Below are positions 33,040 to 45,424 of a stretch of 64,000 nt of DNA, in pieces. The DNA is taken from assembly GCF_004011695.2 (NCBI RefSeq), contig NC_082413.1, forward strand, positions 1,880,961 to 1,944,960, read 5' to 3'. Every line of letters starts with the position of its first letter. Within the stretch, counting starts at the first letter, position 1. A program made the translations under genes and the position numbers. The notes below the pieces were generated by a model. The model ran no database searches. It worked only from the letters and a program-made list of their open reading frames with translations, and had not been told where the DNA came from. This stretch comes from Ascochyta rabiei. Taxonomy: Eukaryota; Ascomycota; Dothideomycetes; Pleosporales; Didymellaceae.

Positions 33040-35030
33040 ACCTCCTTTACCTATCTCTCCCCAGCTAAATGTATTTTGCAGGGTCCTTTCTACATTTTTT
33101 GTAGATTAGAGGGACGCTGGTAGCAGGTAAACCCTAGAGCTAGTTGTGGTTGCGTAAGGGCCTGCCTCTTAGTAAGTCAGCTGCTAGTCTAGTCTGTAGT
33201 TTACCTAGGGTGGTCCCTACGCGCACCTAGGTTGTTTTTGTTTTATCTAGCGTACCTGCCTAAGTTAGCTACTATACCACTCTACGCTCTTACCTAACTT
33301 ACCTATCTTACGCCTACCCTATTTTTTTGTATTATTCCTACGTTTAACCTACTATATCTGTTGTCGCTTCTAGTTATAGCCACTAGGCCACCAGCTAAGA
33401 AGCTAGTAGTCCCTCTAGAGGGGGCGGTTGTAGTCTGCTACAGTCCCTCCCCTCTACCTATAATGTTCCTCTAGTATTTTTTTTCTATAGTGTCTAATTT
33501 AGTTATAGGGCCTAATAGTGTATATAGAAAGCTTGCCGCTGTTATATAGGCAACTATAAGGTTAAGAGCAATTTAGATAATAAGGACCTAGTCCCTGTCT
33601 CTGCTAGCGCTATCCTATACTGCCTATACCGCCTTCTTACTATCCTTACTAGTTAGCCTTATACGTGTCCTACTTCTGTTATAGGCCTACCTGCCTACTA
33701 ACCTTCTATAGCTAACTATGTTTCTAGTACTAGTAAGATATACTGTACCTGTACTAAGCGTAAGCGCACTTACATGTATAACAATAACTTCTTTACTATA
33801 AATACTAAGCTCTACTATACCTAGTGTAACTTTAAGCAGTATATCTAAGTATATATCTCTGTCCTAGCCCTATGTTCCTAACTAACAGTAGTTAAGGTAT
33901 TAGTAAGCACTAGTAACGCCTATATTAAGACGCCTAGCACCTAGAGAGTAGGCGCTAACAAGGCTAACTAAGGGTGTTAGCCTGTCTTCTACTATAAGTT
34001 ACCCCCTTAGCGCCCCTATAGGTCTTCCTTTCTAACGTAACAGTCTTATTAGGTGCCTACTATAAGCATTAGCAGGTGTATAAGGCTACCCTTAACTTAG
34101 CCCTAGCTAACCCTACGCTAGCAAAGCGGCTAACTACCTCTTACGCTGCCTATGCCCCTACTAAGCCTAGTACCTAGGTTACCCTACCTACTATGCTGTT
34201 GTCTAGGCGTTATAGCAGTAACCAGCTTAATACCTACCTCTAGTAGTTTGTAGCTGCTATAGGGTTAGCCTTCTAGTCCTAAACTAAGCGTATAAACTAG
34301 ATAGAGGTAGTCTAGGCCTATACTACTATAACTTTTCCTACCTATATTAGGTATACAGCTAACTTAATCTAAAAGATGCTTTAACTAAGTTAAGCGCCTG
34401 CTTACTATGCCCTGCTGCTGCCTAGAGTACGCTCTACTATCCTGCTTGTCCTGCTACTGCTGCTCTAACTCCTCTAATAAGCGTCGCTTGTCTGTCTGTT
34501 AGCTCTGCTTACCTCCCTACTGTTACTGCTCTCCTTCCTCTGTTAAGTTGCCTATACCCCTGCGCTGTTGCTACGCTCCCTCCCTTATAGAGTTGCCTCT
34601 ACCCCTATACTATTACTATTTCCCCTCCCCTATAGAGCTGCGCTTATTTACCTACTATTACTACTTACTATCTATTATAGAGCTGCACACGCCCTACTAC
34701 AACTTTAAGGAGATATTATAGCTAACGTGTAGCAGCACTATTAAGGCAGATAAGGTAGATAACAACAATAACTATAAGGTTAACTACTACTGCTGTATTA
34801 CGCAGAACTAGGCCTAGAACGTAGCTACTGCTGCCTATTACTCCCTGTCTGTTAACAACTCTATATTTTTTTAAGCATTAAGGCTTACTACTGTTTGTCT
34901 AGTAGCATAGAGTATAAGGTAGCGTTATGCTAACGTTGTAAGGTCCCTAAGCTCTCCTACGCTAGGCTGCGTGCCCTATACAGCATCTCCTAATAGGACC
35001 CTATAAGGGTTATTATAAATAGTAAAAGTT
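33040..35030 (+). pseudogene. Extra region of Gypsy-3 with possible antisense coding frame
   Basis: Between the chromodomain and the 3' LTR lie 2 kb not needed for gag-pol. One plus-strand frame (about 33740-34170, perhaps on to 34900) has stops almost only at Gln/Trp-type positions and a Cys/Lys-rich start (YCTCTKRKRTYM). That is antisense to pol. The minus strand is also fairly open in part of this stretch, so the coding sense is not settled. No domain recognised. Confidence 0.3.
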
Positions 35031-35049
35031 TCTCCTTTTCTATATCTAT

Positions 35050-38000
35050 TCTTAATATGCTGTATGTGTTACTGTAAAGACCTCCTATACTGTTGTATCC
35101 TATAACGCCTCTAGTAGTTCCTATGTTAGCTTTGTGTATCCTTTCTATTTAACTAAGACCTATAACATGTTCTGCCTACAGGCCCTCTTTTCTTTTAGGA
35201 TAGACTCTACCTCCTATTTAGCTAGGGTTAGGTTACCCTCCTCTAGGACAACTAGCAGGCCTAGTCTACTTTCCTGCAGGCGTTGCGTTAGTAATAGGTT
35301 AGAAGCTGCTTGTTCTAGTAGGTCTATATGCACTGTCTTGTAGAAGTTACCTAGCAAATCTAGGGTAACAGTTAGAGGGGTAGGAACTGCAACTACTGTG
35401 TACTAGGCTTGTAACTAGTTAAGCTTCTAGCTTAGCCTATTAGTTTTTATGTTGCAGAGGGAAAACTACACTCTATCTCCTATATAGTACTGCTCTGCAG
35501 GCCTATAGCTACAGTCTATTACGTCCTAGGTGCATTGTTATACCTATGCTATAGCTACCTAAGTAAGCTCTATACCCTGCTAGAGGTAGTCTAGGAAATA
35601 GACTGCCTGTCCCTGTAGTATGTTCTAGCTAACAGTTAGAAGTACTGTTGTCTGTAGGAGGTCTACATTATAGCTTTAGAGGAGTAGGTTAGAACTAACC
35701 CTAGTAACTAAAGAATTGCGGTTATTAAGAGCTAGTTAGCAGGCTAGAAGGCAGTTAGGCTAGTTATCCTGTTTAAAGTTAACTATAACCTATAGAACTG
35801 CCTACACCTCTTAGTTAGCCTACTCTGTCCCTCTGTCTGTCTAGGGGTAATAGGCTGTAGAGAGTAGCTAGTCTACCCCTATAAGGCTACACAGAGTTGT
35901 CTAAAATTTTCCTACCTAGTCTAAGCCGCGGTCTAAGATTATAGAGCTAGGAAAGCCTTAGAACTACTACTACGTGTTGCAGAAGACCTTAGCGTAATAT
36001 TCTGTAGTTATAGAAGTTATTACCTTAAGCTACACATACTTAGAGAGGTAATCTATAATAACTAAAAGATAGCGCAGTACGTCCTTATTAGCCTAAGGGA
36101 GGTTAACTATAAAGTCTATTAAAATTTAGAACTAAAAACAGTTAGTAATAGGCAATAGCTAGAGTAAGCCCTACTGTTAGCGCTGTAACACATACACGCT
36201 ATAACAGTAGTAGTTATAGATATAACGCTAAACGTCCTATAACATCCCCTTCTAGTAGAAGTTACGTCTAATAGTGTAGAATGTGGCATTAGCACCTAGA
36301 TAGCCTATTAGGTTAGATTTGTGTGCCCTTTAGGTTATTGTAGTTGTAAGTAGCTTCTAACACAGAACCTATGTAACCCTACGCCACAGCAGCGTACTAT
36401 AAGCACTAAGCGTACAATCTACAATTTACTAAGTAGTCTTAGCCTTAGGAAGGAACTAGTAGGCTCTATTATAGACAGTAGACAGGCGTGCTATATGCCC
36501 TACGTCCTGCTAAACGCCTTTATCCTACAGTAATTACATATGCGCGTTAATAAAAGGTAATAGCATACTAGAGCCTAGTATACTAATTACTAATACTAAA
36601 ACTAGGGTTATTATCCTATAGACCCCCCCTAACCTCCTATTATAGTCCTGTTCCTAGCAGCTTAGCACATCTAGTTAGGCTGCTAGGCGTCCTAGGCAGA
36701 AGCAAAGGTAGAAACAGAACTTTAACAGCTTCTCTGCCTATTAGTGCTGCCTATTACTTAGCCTGCGCGCTGTAGTAAAGTACTAGAGGTTCTTATAGTT
36801 AGTTAGGATAGTAAACAGCCTAGTAACAGACCCTAATTTAGCTGCCTAGACCCCTAGGCACTTTATAACAGCAGTTAACTCCTTATTATAGATAGTGTAG
36901 TTCTATTATTCTATTATAAGTGTAGCAGAGTAATACGCTACTAGGCAAAGCACCTTCCTATGCTATTAAGAAAGGCAGCTACCTAGCGCCTTGCTAGAGC
37001 AGTCTACCTCTAATAGTGTTTCTCGCTTAGGGTCCTACTAGGCTAGGACTAGTTCTGTTATAAATGTGTTCTTTAGCTAGTAGAACGCTGCGTCCTCCTC
37101 CTACCCCTACATAAACAGGATATCCTTCCCTGTAAGTTAATTAAGTAAGGCTGCAATATTAGAGAAGGCTAGGATAAAGTCCTAGTAGAAGTTAGCAAAC
37201 CCTAGGAAACTGCGAACCCCACGCAAAGACTGTAGAGCTTCCTAATTACAGATAGCCTTTACCTTTTTAGGATTAAGACAAATATCCTTTCTAGCCTCTA
37301 TAATATATCCTAGGTAGTGTACTTCCTTAGTTGCAAATATACACTTCTTAGGATCTAAATACAGCCCTGCGTTGCGTAGGAGCGTAAGGACTCTACTAAC
37401 CTTCCCTAAGTAGTCTGTCCTAGACCTGCTACTATAAACAAGGACATTATCTAGGTATACAGTAGCATAGTTACCTAATATCTCCTAAAGCGCGCTGTTA
37501 ATGTAGCGCTGGAAGGACACTAGTGCTCTAGCCAGGCTAAATAGACAGACTAGCTACTTAAAGAGCCTAAAATAGGTACAGAACGCAGTAAGGTGCTTAT
37601 CTCCTTCTACAACACAAATCTAGTAAAATGCTAAACAGACATTAACCTTAGAGAACTAGCAGGCACCCCCTAGTATACGCAACGTCTCCTTAATAAGAGG
37701 AAGTAGGTACTAGTTAGTAATTGTAATGCTATTAAGTGGGTAATAGTCTACGCACATACACTACCTGCTAGAGGACTTCTTAACTAGCAGGACTAGAGCC
37801 CCTACTAGGGAAGAAGAGGCGTAGATCTACCCCTTGTCTATAAGTGCTAACACTTGTTTCTGTAGCTTAAGTAGCTAGTCCCTTAGCATGTTGTACAGAG
37901 GGCCCTAGGGTAGAGGCTTCTCCTTTCTAGACTAGTTGCGTTGCAGTTATATGTAGTAATCTATCTAGCTCCTATGTAGGGGAAGACTAGAGGCTTTGCT

Positions 38001-38150
38001 TTTATTAAATAGGTCCTAAAACTGGACTAACTTAGGGGGAAGAGGGTCTACCTCCTCCACTGTCCCTTGCGCTCCTGGGGATTAAACTAAGAGGATTTTA
38101 GTAATGTTGTAGAGGCTTGTAGAGACAAACTAGTCCCTAGGTAAGCGCTT
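35050..38150 (-). pseudogene. Gypsy-3 pol pseudogene (RT-RH-IN-chromodomain)
   Basis: On the minus strand the RT core is at about 38100-37400, with the catalytic box YLDN (for YLDD) at about 37446-37460. RNase H follows to about 36650. The integrase zinc-binding region is near 36330-36150 and the core near 36100-35700, retaining an ILDRG box near 35930 and YYP*TDRGTE near 35840. The chromodomain (VLVKW*GYT..T*EL pattern) is at about 35060-35190. Stops are consistent with RIP of CAG, CAA and TGG. Confidence 0.83.
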
Positions 38151-39948
38151 CTAGAGCCTATTAGCTAGGGTCTTATTAAACTTAGTTACTAATAGAAGAG
38201 CTATATAAATATTTACTATATACTGTAAGGACTTATAGACTATAAGGTTCCCTACCTATTATATCCTTAGTGTGCCCTTTTCTACGTCTAACACTACACC
38301 CTCTTGTTAGAGCTAGGGCTTCCCTAAAATAACATCCTAGCTTAGACCTAGCACTACGTAGGCTACAGCCTGCAAGCGCTACCTATCTAAGTTATACCTA
38401 AACAGGACTAAATAGAAGATTATAGACTTCCTACTAGTACCTACTACTTACGCTAAGCGTTATAGCAGCACCTTAAAAAAGTCTCCTTCTAAGCGCGTAG
38501 TAAAGTTATTACTTACTATACTAAAGCATTTACACCCTAAGTCTACTAGCATGTTAGCCTAAATTGCCCTATTAATAAATAATAGAACATAGAATAGGGG
38601 CTTGTCTATAGAGTCTGTAATAGCTTCTCTAGCAGCCTGTAACGCCCCTGTACTAGTAGTCTCCCCTACTAATATACTCCTACAGCGCTCCTAACTTAGA
38701 CTTATATTAGGAGCAGCTAGTTTCCCCTATATAAACTAGCCTCTTCCTTACCTTAGATTATTGCTGCCTGTACTATAGTTACTACTATATTAGCGCAATC
38801 CTAGTAAATATATCCCCCTTTGCCGCAACAGGTACACAGGTTAGCCTCCTAGTGTTACTAAAATACCTTATTAGGAACCTACATAGCCTGGTTAGAAGCA
38901 GACTACTTCTAACCGCTACACTTAGCACTACTGCTAGTGCACACTGCAGACACAACTGTTATCTTAACGTTACTATCCCTATTACGCTTAGGCAGCGCCT
39001 AGGTAGAGCTGTAGCGCAGCTAGTTTTCTATAGCTATAATTTTAACGTCTATAGTAATAGACTTATACTCCATAACAGCTGCGTTATAATCTATATAAGT
39101 TACTTCTTAGTTTATTACTATATTGCAGATGTTTGCGTTTAGAGCCTAGCAGAGCTTTAATAGGCGCTGTTCTCTATCCTAGTAAAGGCTGCCACTTTGC
39201 ACTAGTAGCTGCTTAAACTAGATAAAAAAGTCTAAGAACAACTTGCTAGGACCCTAACAGACGCTTTCTAGTTTTGCCTAGGCCTGTTCCTAGCTATAGT
39301 TGTTGCTATAGCAGAATTCTAGGTATACTAGGAAGTCCTCTAGGCTCTACACACCTTAGGTACCCCTAATCTTATAAAACAGAGCTACATCTTATTGCAC
39401 AGACGCGTTAAGCTAGAACTATATAAAGGTAAACATGTCCTATAGCCTACTAATAAAGGACGTATCTACCTGCAGCTTATGTTCTATTATAACCTACTAC
39501 GCCTTAAATAAGGATTTATCTCTAGTAAAGGCCTTGCCTATAGGGAGAGATTTCCTATAGGCTATAGACGCCTGCATAGGGGTATGCAGGCCTAGGGCAG
39601 ACGCTAAAAACAGCGCTTTGTAAGGCAGGTCAGGGGCTAGGGTAGACGTTAATAGGTACGGCGTTGCGCCTAAGAAGGACAATAGGACTGTAGACGCAGG
39701 TCTAGTACAGGCGTTAGCTGTTTATGCTAGAGACTCTATAAAAGCGCGTATATTAGAGTTATTACACTTAAGTAATACTATACACTTATTAGCAGCTAAT
39801 AAGGCTTACTACAAGTTTGTTATAAACTGCAACGTTTAGGCTATAAATTCCTAAAGGGTTAAGGGGACAGATTTGTCTAAGGGGTTATTCTAGGAGCTGG
39901 CTAACATAGTACAAGTGCTAGCTGTTCTTCTAGAAGAAGAGATATAAA
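38151..39948 (-). pseudogene. Gypsy-3 gag/protease region
   Basis: A CCHC-type zinc knuckle is readable on the minus strand at about 38792-38840 (C-x2-C-x4-Y-x4-C, with His changed to Tyr as CAT-to-TAT would give). N-terminal gag includes a 61-codon uninterrupted piece at 39682-39497. Protease should lie between the knuckle and the RT (38150-38700) but its active site is not clearly readable. Confidence 0.6.
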
Positions 39949-40103
39949 TGTTATAGACTAGCCTTAGAGGAGGATGTAATAAGGGTTAATATAGTATTGT
40001 ATCTCTTAAGGAGGTAACACGTTGCGTGTCCTTCTAATATGTCTCTAGGGCACGTAACCGCCCTATCTCGCTTAAGGCTTAGACAAGGTCTAAGCCCATA
40101 ACA
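39949..40103 (-). repeat. Gypsy-3 5' LTR, 155 bp
   Basis: TGTTATAGAC start and CCCATAACA end, matched in length and sequence to 32884-33038. Divergence between the two LTRs includes RIP, so it cannot be used to date insertion. Confidence 0.88.
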
Positions 40104-40589
40104 CAGAGTAGACTGTCTAGTTTAAGCGCAGGTTAAGATTCTAAAGACTAACTTAATTAATAAGGTTAAACACAAACTATAAGGGTTATGTTCCTACTAA
40201 CAATATACTTAGGAGATACAATGCTTATTAACAAGTAACTAGAGTTAGTCTAATAAAATACATAAGGGTGCTTATAGATAAGCATATTGTATTATACTTA
40301 TTAATAAGTAGTTACGTATGTTATACTTGTAAACAAGCAGTTATATGTGTTATGCTTGTTAATAAGCAGTTACGTAATAACCCTTTCTGTTCTATCCTTC
40401 TCTACTGTTTGTTCCTTTAGGGCAGAGTTAGGGGTCCTGGTTGGCTAGTACTTATGTTTGTGCCATGCCCTAGCATAGGATTGTAATACTATCCCCCCTT
40501 TCTCTTTAGTTTGTCCTTAAACTATATAATTGTCTATTAGAGTTTTATATAATCTATAATTCCTATATCTAGTAACCTATAAGTTAAGA
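40104..40589. other. RIP-mutated unclassified sequence with short internal repeats
   Basis: Around 40260-40380 a short unit (GTTATRCTTRTWAAYAAGCAGTTACGT-like) is repeated about three times. No coding content recognised. It is the right flank of Gypsy-3 and does not continue Copia-2. Confidence 0.35.
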
Positions 40590-41135
40590 TGTCCTTACAC
40601 GCCTGCAATATCTATCTTATATTAGAAATCTGTTAAGCTAATACACCTACTAAAGTCCCTTGTAATTATTCTTTCTTTAGCAGCTACAAGTGCTACATTA
40701 TGCTAAGTAGTCTAAAAGGTCTAGAGTGTGCTAAGTATATAAAGGCTGGCAAGCTATATATAAATATGTCTTAGGCGTTGTTAGATAAGACTTGCAAGGA
40801 GTATAAGAAAAAGGTAGAAGTAGATAAGTTACTTCTTATAACTGTAATTGCGTAATTGTTACGTAATAAGAAAATCCTAAAATAGGTAAATAAACGCGCG
40901 CAGCAAAAGGCGCTGTGTTTAGCAAATAGAATAGTTAAGGCTAGCAAGTTAGATCTAGCTAAGGAAGTTAATCCTAACTGTTCTGTAGCGTCTATTAGTA
41001 TATGTGTTTTGCTAGCTACATAGGGTACTCTTAGTTTAATTATAGAGTCTGTAGCAAATTATAGTACTTATATACTAATTAGCAGCAGCTTATAAGGTAC
41101 GTAGGTGGTTCCTATATATTTTCTAAGTCTAGGTA
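40590..41135 (+). pseudogene. Transposon-associated Cys-motif/coiled-coil ORF remnant
   Basis: A plus-strand frame (about 40680-41130) reads with stops only at Trp/Gln-type sites. It has an early Cys cluster (SSYKCY, then ECAKYIKAGKLY, where Tyr replaces expected Cys), followed by a Lys/Glu-rich helix with an LLDKTCKEYKKKVE-like start. This layout recalls a repeat-associated protein common in Pezizomycotina genomes, possibly a Gypsy first ORF. It is opposite in strand to the neighbouring integrase, so they may be separate fragments. Confidence 0.4.
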
Positions 41136-41159
41136 TCCTAACTATTTAACTAGGTACCT

Positions 41160-42063
41160 TTGTTAATTGCTATTTCCCTTATATATTACTATTTTTTTTA
41201 ACTTCCTATTTATCTTTACTATTAGCTTAGTAATAGAAGTTCTTCTAGATAGGCGTTTTAGAGTTAGCTGGTTCTAATAGTAATATGTAGAATACTAGAT
41301 AGATCTTTGTATCCTTTAGCAGATTAAGTCTATAGTTAACTAGGCTTATCTACTTTAAAATAAAAAAGGGTCTAACTTTAACGTAGTCTGGTTTTTTTGT
41401 TAGTCTTTGTGTGTAAAGGTTTTTTATAAGAAGATAGACTTTATCCCCCTCTTTTAGCTAAGGTACTGTTTTTCTTTTCTAGTTAATATACAAGATTGCT
41501 TATTCTTAAGCCTTACTAATATTTTTTAGTAGTTTCTTATGCACTTCTTTTAGTCTTACTACTAAGGATATTACTAATTTAGTCTAAATTGGCGTGTCTA
41601 GACTTTTAGTAAAGAGATTTAGGTACATCCTATAATTTAGAAAGAATAGTAATTCTCCTATTACTTCTAATAATTTAATATTATACATGATTTGTGCTAT
41701 AGGTAATAGTAAAACCTAGTTATCTTACTACTAGTTGCTGTATATCTGTAGGTATGTTGCTATAGTCTAGTTTGTTGTTTTAGTCTATCTATTAGTCTAC
41801 AGATAATAGGCTGTTAAGAGTTTCTTCTTAGTACTAATAGCTGCTAAGAGCGTAGTCTAATAATTTAATGTAAAGAGCTTATCTTAATTACTAATAATTA
41901 ATTCTAGTATGCTATAATACCTTATATGTTAATCTAGAAACACTTATATAAGCTACTCTACAGTATAACTATATTAAAACAGTATTACTTTAGCGTACTT
42001 AGTAAATCTGTTAACTATAACTAAGATTAAGCTGTAGTTATATCTAGTTATAGGGTCTATTAA
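41160..42063 (-). mobile_element. Gypsy-2 integrase, C-terminal part, split by family B copy 2
   Basis: The minus strand gives the integrase core from DPITRYNYSLILVIVNRFTK (adjacent to the transposon end at 42063) through to the C-terminal VYLLIKNLYTQR...VFYILLLEP segment near 41240, typical of fungal Gypsy integrases. The reading continues on the other side of the 1866-bp transposon with only the TA duplicated, proving a nested insertion. Confidence 0.8.
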
Positions 42064-43929
42064 TAACGTACTCTACAAGCAAGCCGCTTACCTAAGCGAA
42101 CCGCTCACTTTTGCTAAGACTACACCAACACTACAACTACTTTATAACATTACAGCACACAATAATAATATATTATACTACATAGTATATTGCACTAATC
42201 TACAGTACTCTGCGCATCTTTACTACATGTTTACACGTTATGTCCTGTCCTGCTACATGTACTACAGCGCCTTAAAGACTAAGTGCTCCTATTAACACGC
42301 AACCTCTTCTTTGCCTTCTTCCCATCACTACAGGCCTTAAACTACTTAAGAGTAGTTAGCCGCACTCCCTCTACAAAGGTTAAAGTCCCTTCTTACTGCA
42401 ATTGCTTTCTTTTGTGTGATTTACGTTGTGTAGCAGCCTTGTTAGCTATCTAAAGGTTAGTAACCTAGTTACGCACTAAAACTAGTAAATACGCCATTAG
42501 CTCTGCGCCTTTAGTAAGCTAATTAAGAGCGTTAACTATTAAAGTTGGTAAGCTATTTGCGTGTCTCTCAATCCTCTCTCGAATCAGCTTCGATTGAGAC
42601 CCAAACTCTAGGGTGTTGCTTGGTGTTTTAGACTTCTAGGTACTCTTATCTATAAGGGGTAGTGGTAGGGTACACAACCGCACTTTAAGCTTTAAGATTA
42701 CAGCTTCTAGGTCAAGTAGGACTAGGCCAGCACCTCTAAATCCTCCCTAGATGTTGCTCTTAGTAATTAAGGCGTTAAAAGCCGCTTTAAAGCACAGCAA
42801 GAACTTAAGTTTAGTAATACGCGTGATCTTACTGTGTATTAGCTGCTTAGCTTAGCAGCTATAGGCTTTCTTTATTAGGGCAAAACAGCCTACGTTAAGT
42901 GGCTGTAGTAGGTGTAACGAGTGTAGAGGCATACACAGAGTAACAATCTTATACTCCTTATAGTACTAGTAGAATTTAACTAAGTTGTAGCTCTTATAGC
43001 TGTCTAGAATAAGTAGCTAATGGCTGCTAATAGTGCGCGCCTTTATGTGCTTATTAAAGTGCTTTAACTACTTAACTCTAAGCTTATTGTTAGTCTAGCT
43101 GTTATTAGAGACACTAATAACCCAGTTGTTAGGTATACTGGGCTCCTTATACTAGGCTAAGAGGTAGTGCTTACTAGAGAGGATAATAAAGGGTAGGATA
43201 GACTAGCCCTTTGCGCAGATGCCTTAGATAATACTAGTCTACTCTTAGTCGCCCTGCTGCACTGCCTTTAGTCTCCCTTAACGCTTAGAGCCTATAACAA
43301 CAGCTTCTATAGATATAACACCTATTATAAAGCTAGACTTGTTAAAGTTGTAGGTGTCTTCATCTAGGATACTATACTTAGCTTTAGTATTCTCTACTAA
43401 CTAGAACTAGTCTCTAATCACCTTAGGATCCTTACACATGGCTCTCTTATAGTTGTACTTACAATTAAACTTAATTTTAAGCTCTAGCCAACGTTTAACA
43501 AAGTTAGCAGCCTAGTTCTTACTAATATAGGTCTGGTAGCGCTCTATAAGCAGAGAATTGGCTATATCCTCTACATTAGCAAGCTAGAGCAAGTATCCTC
43601 GCTTGTCTAGCTTTAATACATGCTGGACAATAACCTCCTCTTTAGTGCTTGTTAGCTTTATTAATTTAGGCTTGCAATTGCGTTATAAAGAGGCTCTAGC
43701 AAGTTAATTACTAAGTGTTCTTTAAGGCATGTTGTAGATTACTGCAGCGTGTTGCTAAGAGAGTGTTATGTCTTATTAAATAGCCTGTAGGGCAAGCTGT
43801 ATATCTGCTTTATTTAAGGGCTTTTTTACGTTGTTGCGTTGCGGCATTATAGGTAGTATGAAGTTTAGTGTGGTCTTAGTAAAAGTAAGCGGTTTGCTTA
43901 GGTAAGCGGCTTACTTGTAGAGTACGTTA
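42064..43929 (-). mobile_element. Fot1/pogo-like transposon, family B copy 2 (1866 bp, inverted)
   Basis: Inverted copy of 25406-27271 with the same length. TIRs start TAACGTACTCTACAAGC. It interrupts the Gypsy-2 integrase at a TA, so the TA target-site duplication can be read directly from the split gene. Confidence 0.92.
42150..43847 (-). pseudogene. Fot1-like transposase pseudogene, family B copy 2 (566 codons)
   Basis: ATG at 43847 and terminal TAA at 42150-42152 give exactly the same codon count as copy 1, with no indel. RIP-type stops interrupt it, at a partly different set of sites from copy 1. The DDE core box is again damaged and the C-terminal zinc-knuckle-like tail is present near 42220-42275. 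One site where copy 1 has TAG reads CAG here. Confidence 0.87.
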
Positions 43930-44220
43930 TAGGCAGCTGTGTAATAAAATCTATTATAATATTTGTCTATAGCGCTGTTAGTAGCTCTATTATCTACATT
44001 TCTCTATATTTTACGTGTGTACTATGTTTATTTTGCTAACAGTTAACATAGTTCTTAAAATATTTAGTAACCTTATCCTTTATATTGCTAAACTTATAGT
44101 GTTACTTAATAAGTTCTATTATACGTGTAATTTCAGGGTATCTATATAGCAGGTTATTATAGTAATTAGCTATAATCTTATCCTAAAGTTCCTCTAGTAC
44201 GTCTAATATAATGCACTGTT
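43930..44220 (-). mobile_element. Gypsy-2 integrase, N-terminal zinc-binding part
   Basis: On the minus strand an HHCC-type integrase start is readable: RYPEITRIIELIK*HYKF, then VNC-x2-NKHSTH, running up to IDFITQLP directly against the transposon at 43930. It continues at 42063 downward. Upstream of about 44220 the sequence becomes AT-rich and the element is lost. Confidence 0.78.
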
Positions 44221-44448
44221 AATTTTTAATTTGTATTAAATTTTTTTTTAATTACTGTAAAAGTCTAAGTAACCTATTATTGTTAATACCTAGTAGAAGA
44301 GGGAAAACAGGTATAGGGTTAGACGAACATTAAAATTTTAATTTTTAATTTTCAGGGTGGAATAGGAAGCGCACAATTGCGCAAAGAGAACGTACTCTTT
44401 AGAATTCCAGCCTAAGCAGTAGTTCTTAAGTTATTAGCGCTAGAAGGG
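44221..44448. other. AT-rich junction
   Basis: Contains runs such as AATTTTTTTTTAATT and AAAATTTTAATTTTTAATTTTC. No coding content. It separates the Gypsy-2 fragment from the tandem repeat array. Confidence 0.4.
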
Positions 44449-45380
44449 GGTACTATTACAGGCGCAGGACACAGAGCGCGCTACGCTAAGTAGAGTTATT
44501 ATTACCTACCTCTACCTCCAGCATTACGCAGCTAGCAACTACTGTAGCTAAGCTTAGAGAGGTAGAACCTTATACTGTAAGTTTAACGCAACTTATAGAG
44601 CTATAATATAAGTTGTAGTTATAGTACTGTTAGTAGGTACTACTACAGCGCAGGACGCAGAGCGCGCTAGGCTAAGAAGAGTTATTATTGCCTACCTCTA
44701 CCTCTAGCGCTATGCAGCTAGCAACTACTATAGCTAAGCCTAGAAAGGTAGAACCTTATGCTGTAAGTTAAATATAACTTACAGAGCTATAATATAAGTT
44801 ATAGTTATAGTGCTATTAGTAGGTACTACTACAGCGCAGGACGCAGAGCGCGCTAGGCTAAGAAGAGTTATTGTTGCCTACCTCTACCTCTAGCGCTATA
44901 CAGCCAGTAACCACTATAGCTAAGCTTAGAGAGGTAGAACCTTATACTGCAAGTTAAACGCAACTTACAGAGCTATAATATAAGTTATAGTTATAGTGCT
45001 GTTAGTAGGTACTACTACAGCGCAGAACGTAGAGCGCGCTAGGCTAAGAAGAGTTATTATTACCTACCTCTACCTCCAGCATTACGCAGCTAGCAACTAC
45101 TGTAGCTAAGCTTAGAGAGGTAGAACCTTATGCTGTAAGTTTAACGTAACTTATAGAGCTATAATATAAGTTGTAGTTATAGTGCTGTTAGTAGGTACTA
45201 CTACAGCGCAGGACGCAGAGCGCGCTAGGCTAAGAAGAGTTATTGTTGCCTACCTTTACCTCTAGCGCTATCCAGCCAGCAACTACTACAGCTAAGCCTA
45301 GGCAGGTAGAACCTTATGCTGTAAGTTAAACGCAGCTTATAGAGCTACAATCTAAGATATAGATGTATTGTGCTGTAACT
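44449..45380. repeat. Tandem repeat, 186-bp unit, about 5 copies
   Basis: The phrase GGTACTACTACAGCGCAGGA recurs at 44449 (variant), 44636, 44822, 45008 and 45194, spacing 186-187 bp. Units contain AGAGCGCGCTAGGCTAAGAAGAG and end with an ACTTAYAGAGCTATAATATAAG segment. Units differ mainly by transitions. A diverged partial unit recurs at about 46085-46175, after the 54-bp array. Confidence 0.9.
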
Positions 45381-45424
45381 TATAGTTATAGATATATTGT
45401 TCTTTAACTTATACACAATATATA

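Larger units (their letters stand above)
32884..40103 (-). mobile_element. Ty3/Gypsy chromovirus (Gypsy-3), both LTRs present, RIP-mutated
   Basis: Two 155-bp LTRs (32884-33038, 39949-40103) start TGTTAT and end ATAACA. A purine-rich tract lies directly inside the left LTR when read on the minus strand, so the element is minus-oriented. The order is gag with zinc knuckle, RT, RNase H, integrase, chromodomain, then about 2 kb of extra sequence before the 3' LTR. The 5 bp outside the two LTRs (GCGTG and CAGAG) do not match. The left flank is Copia-2 gag while the right flank is not, so the locus has recombined. Confidence 0.88.

Noticed and set aside
38852..39142. Plus-strand frame of 96 codons in Gypsy-3
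   Set aside because: It is antisense to gag sequence that carries a zinc knuckle and has no recognisable feature.
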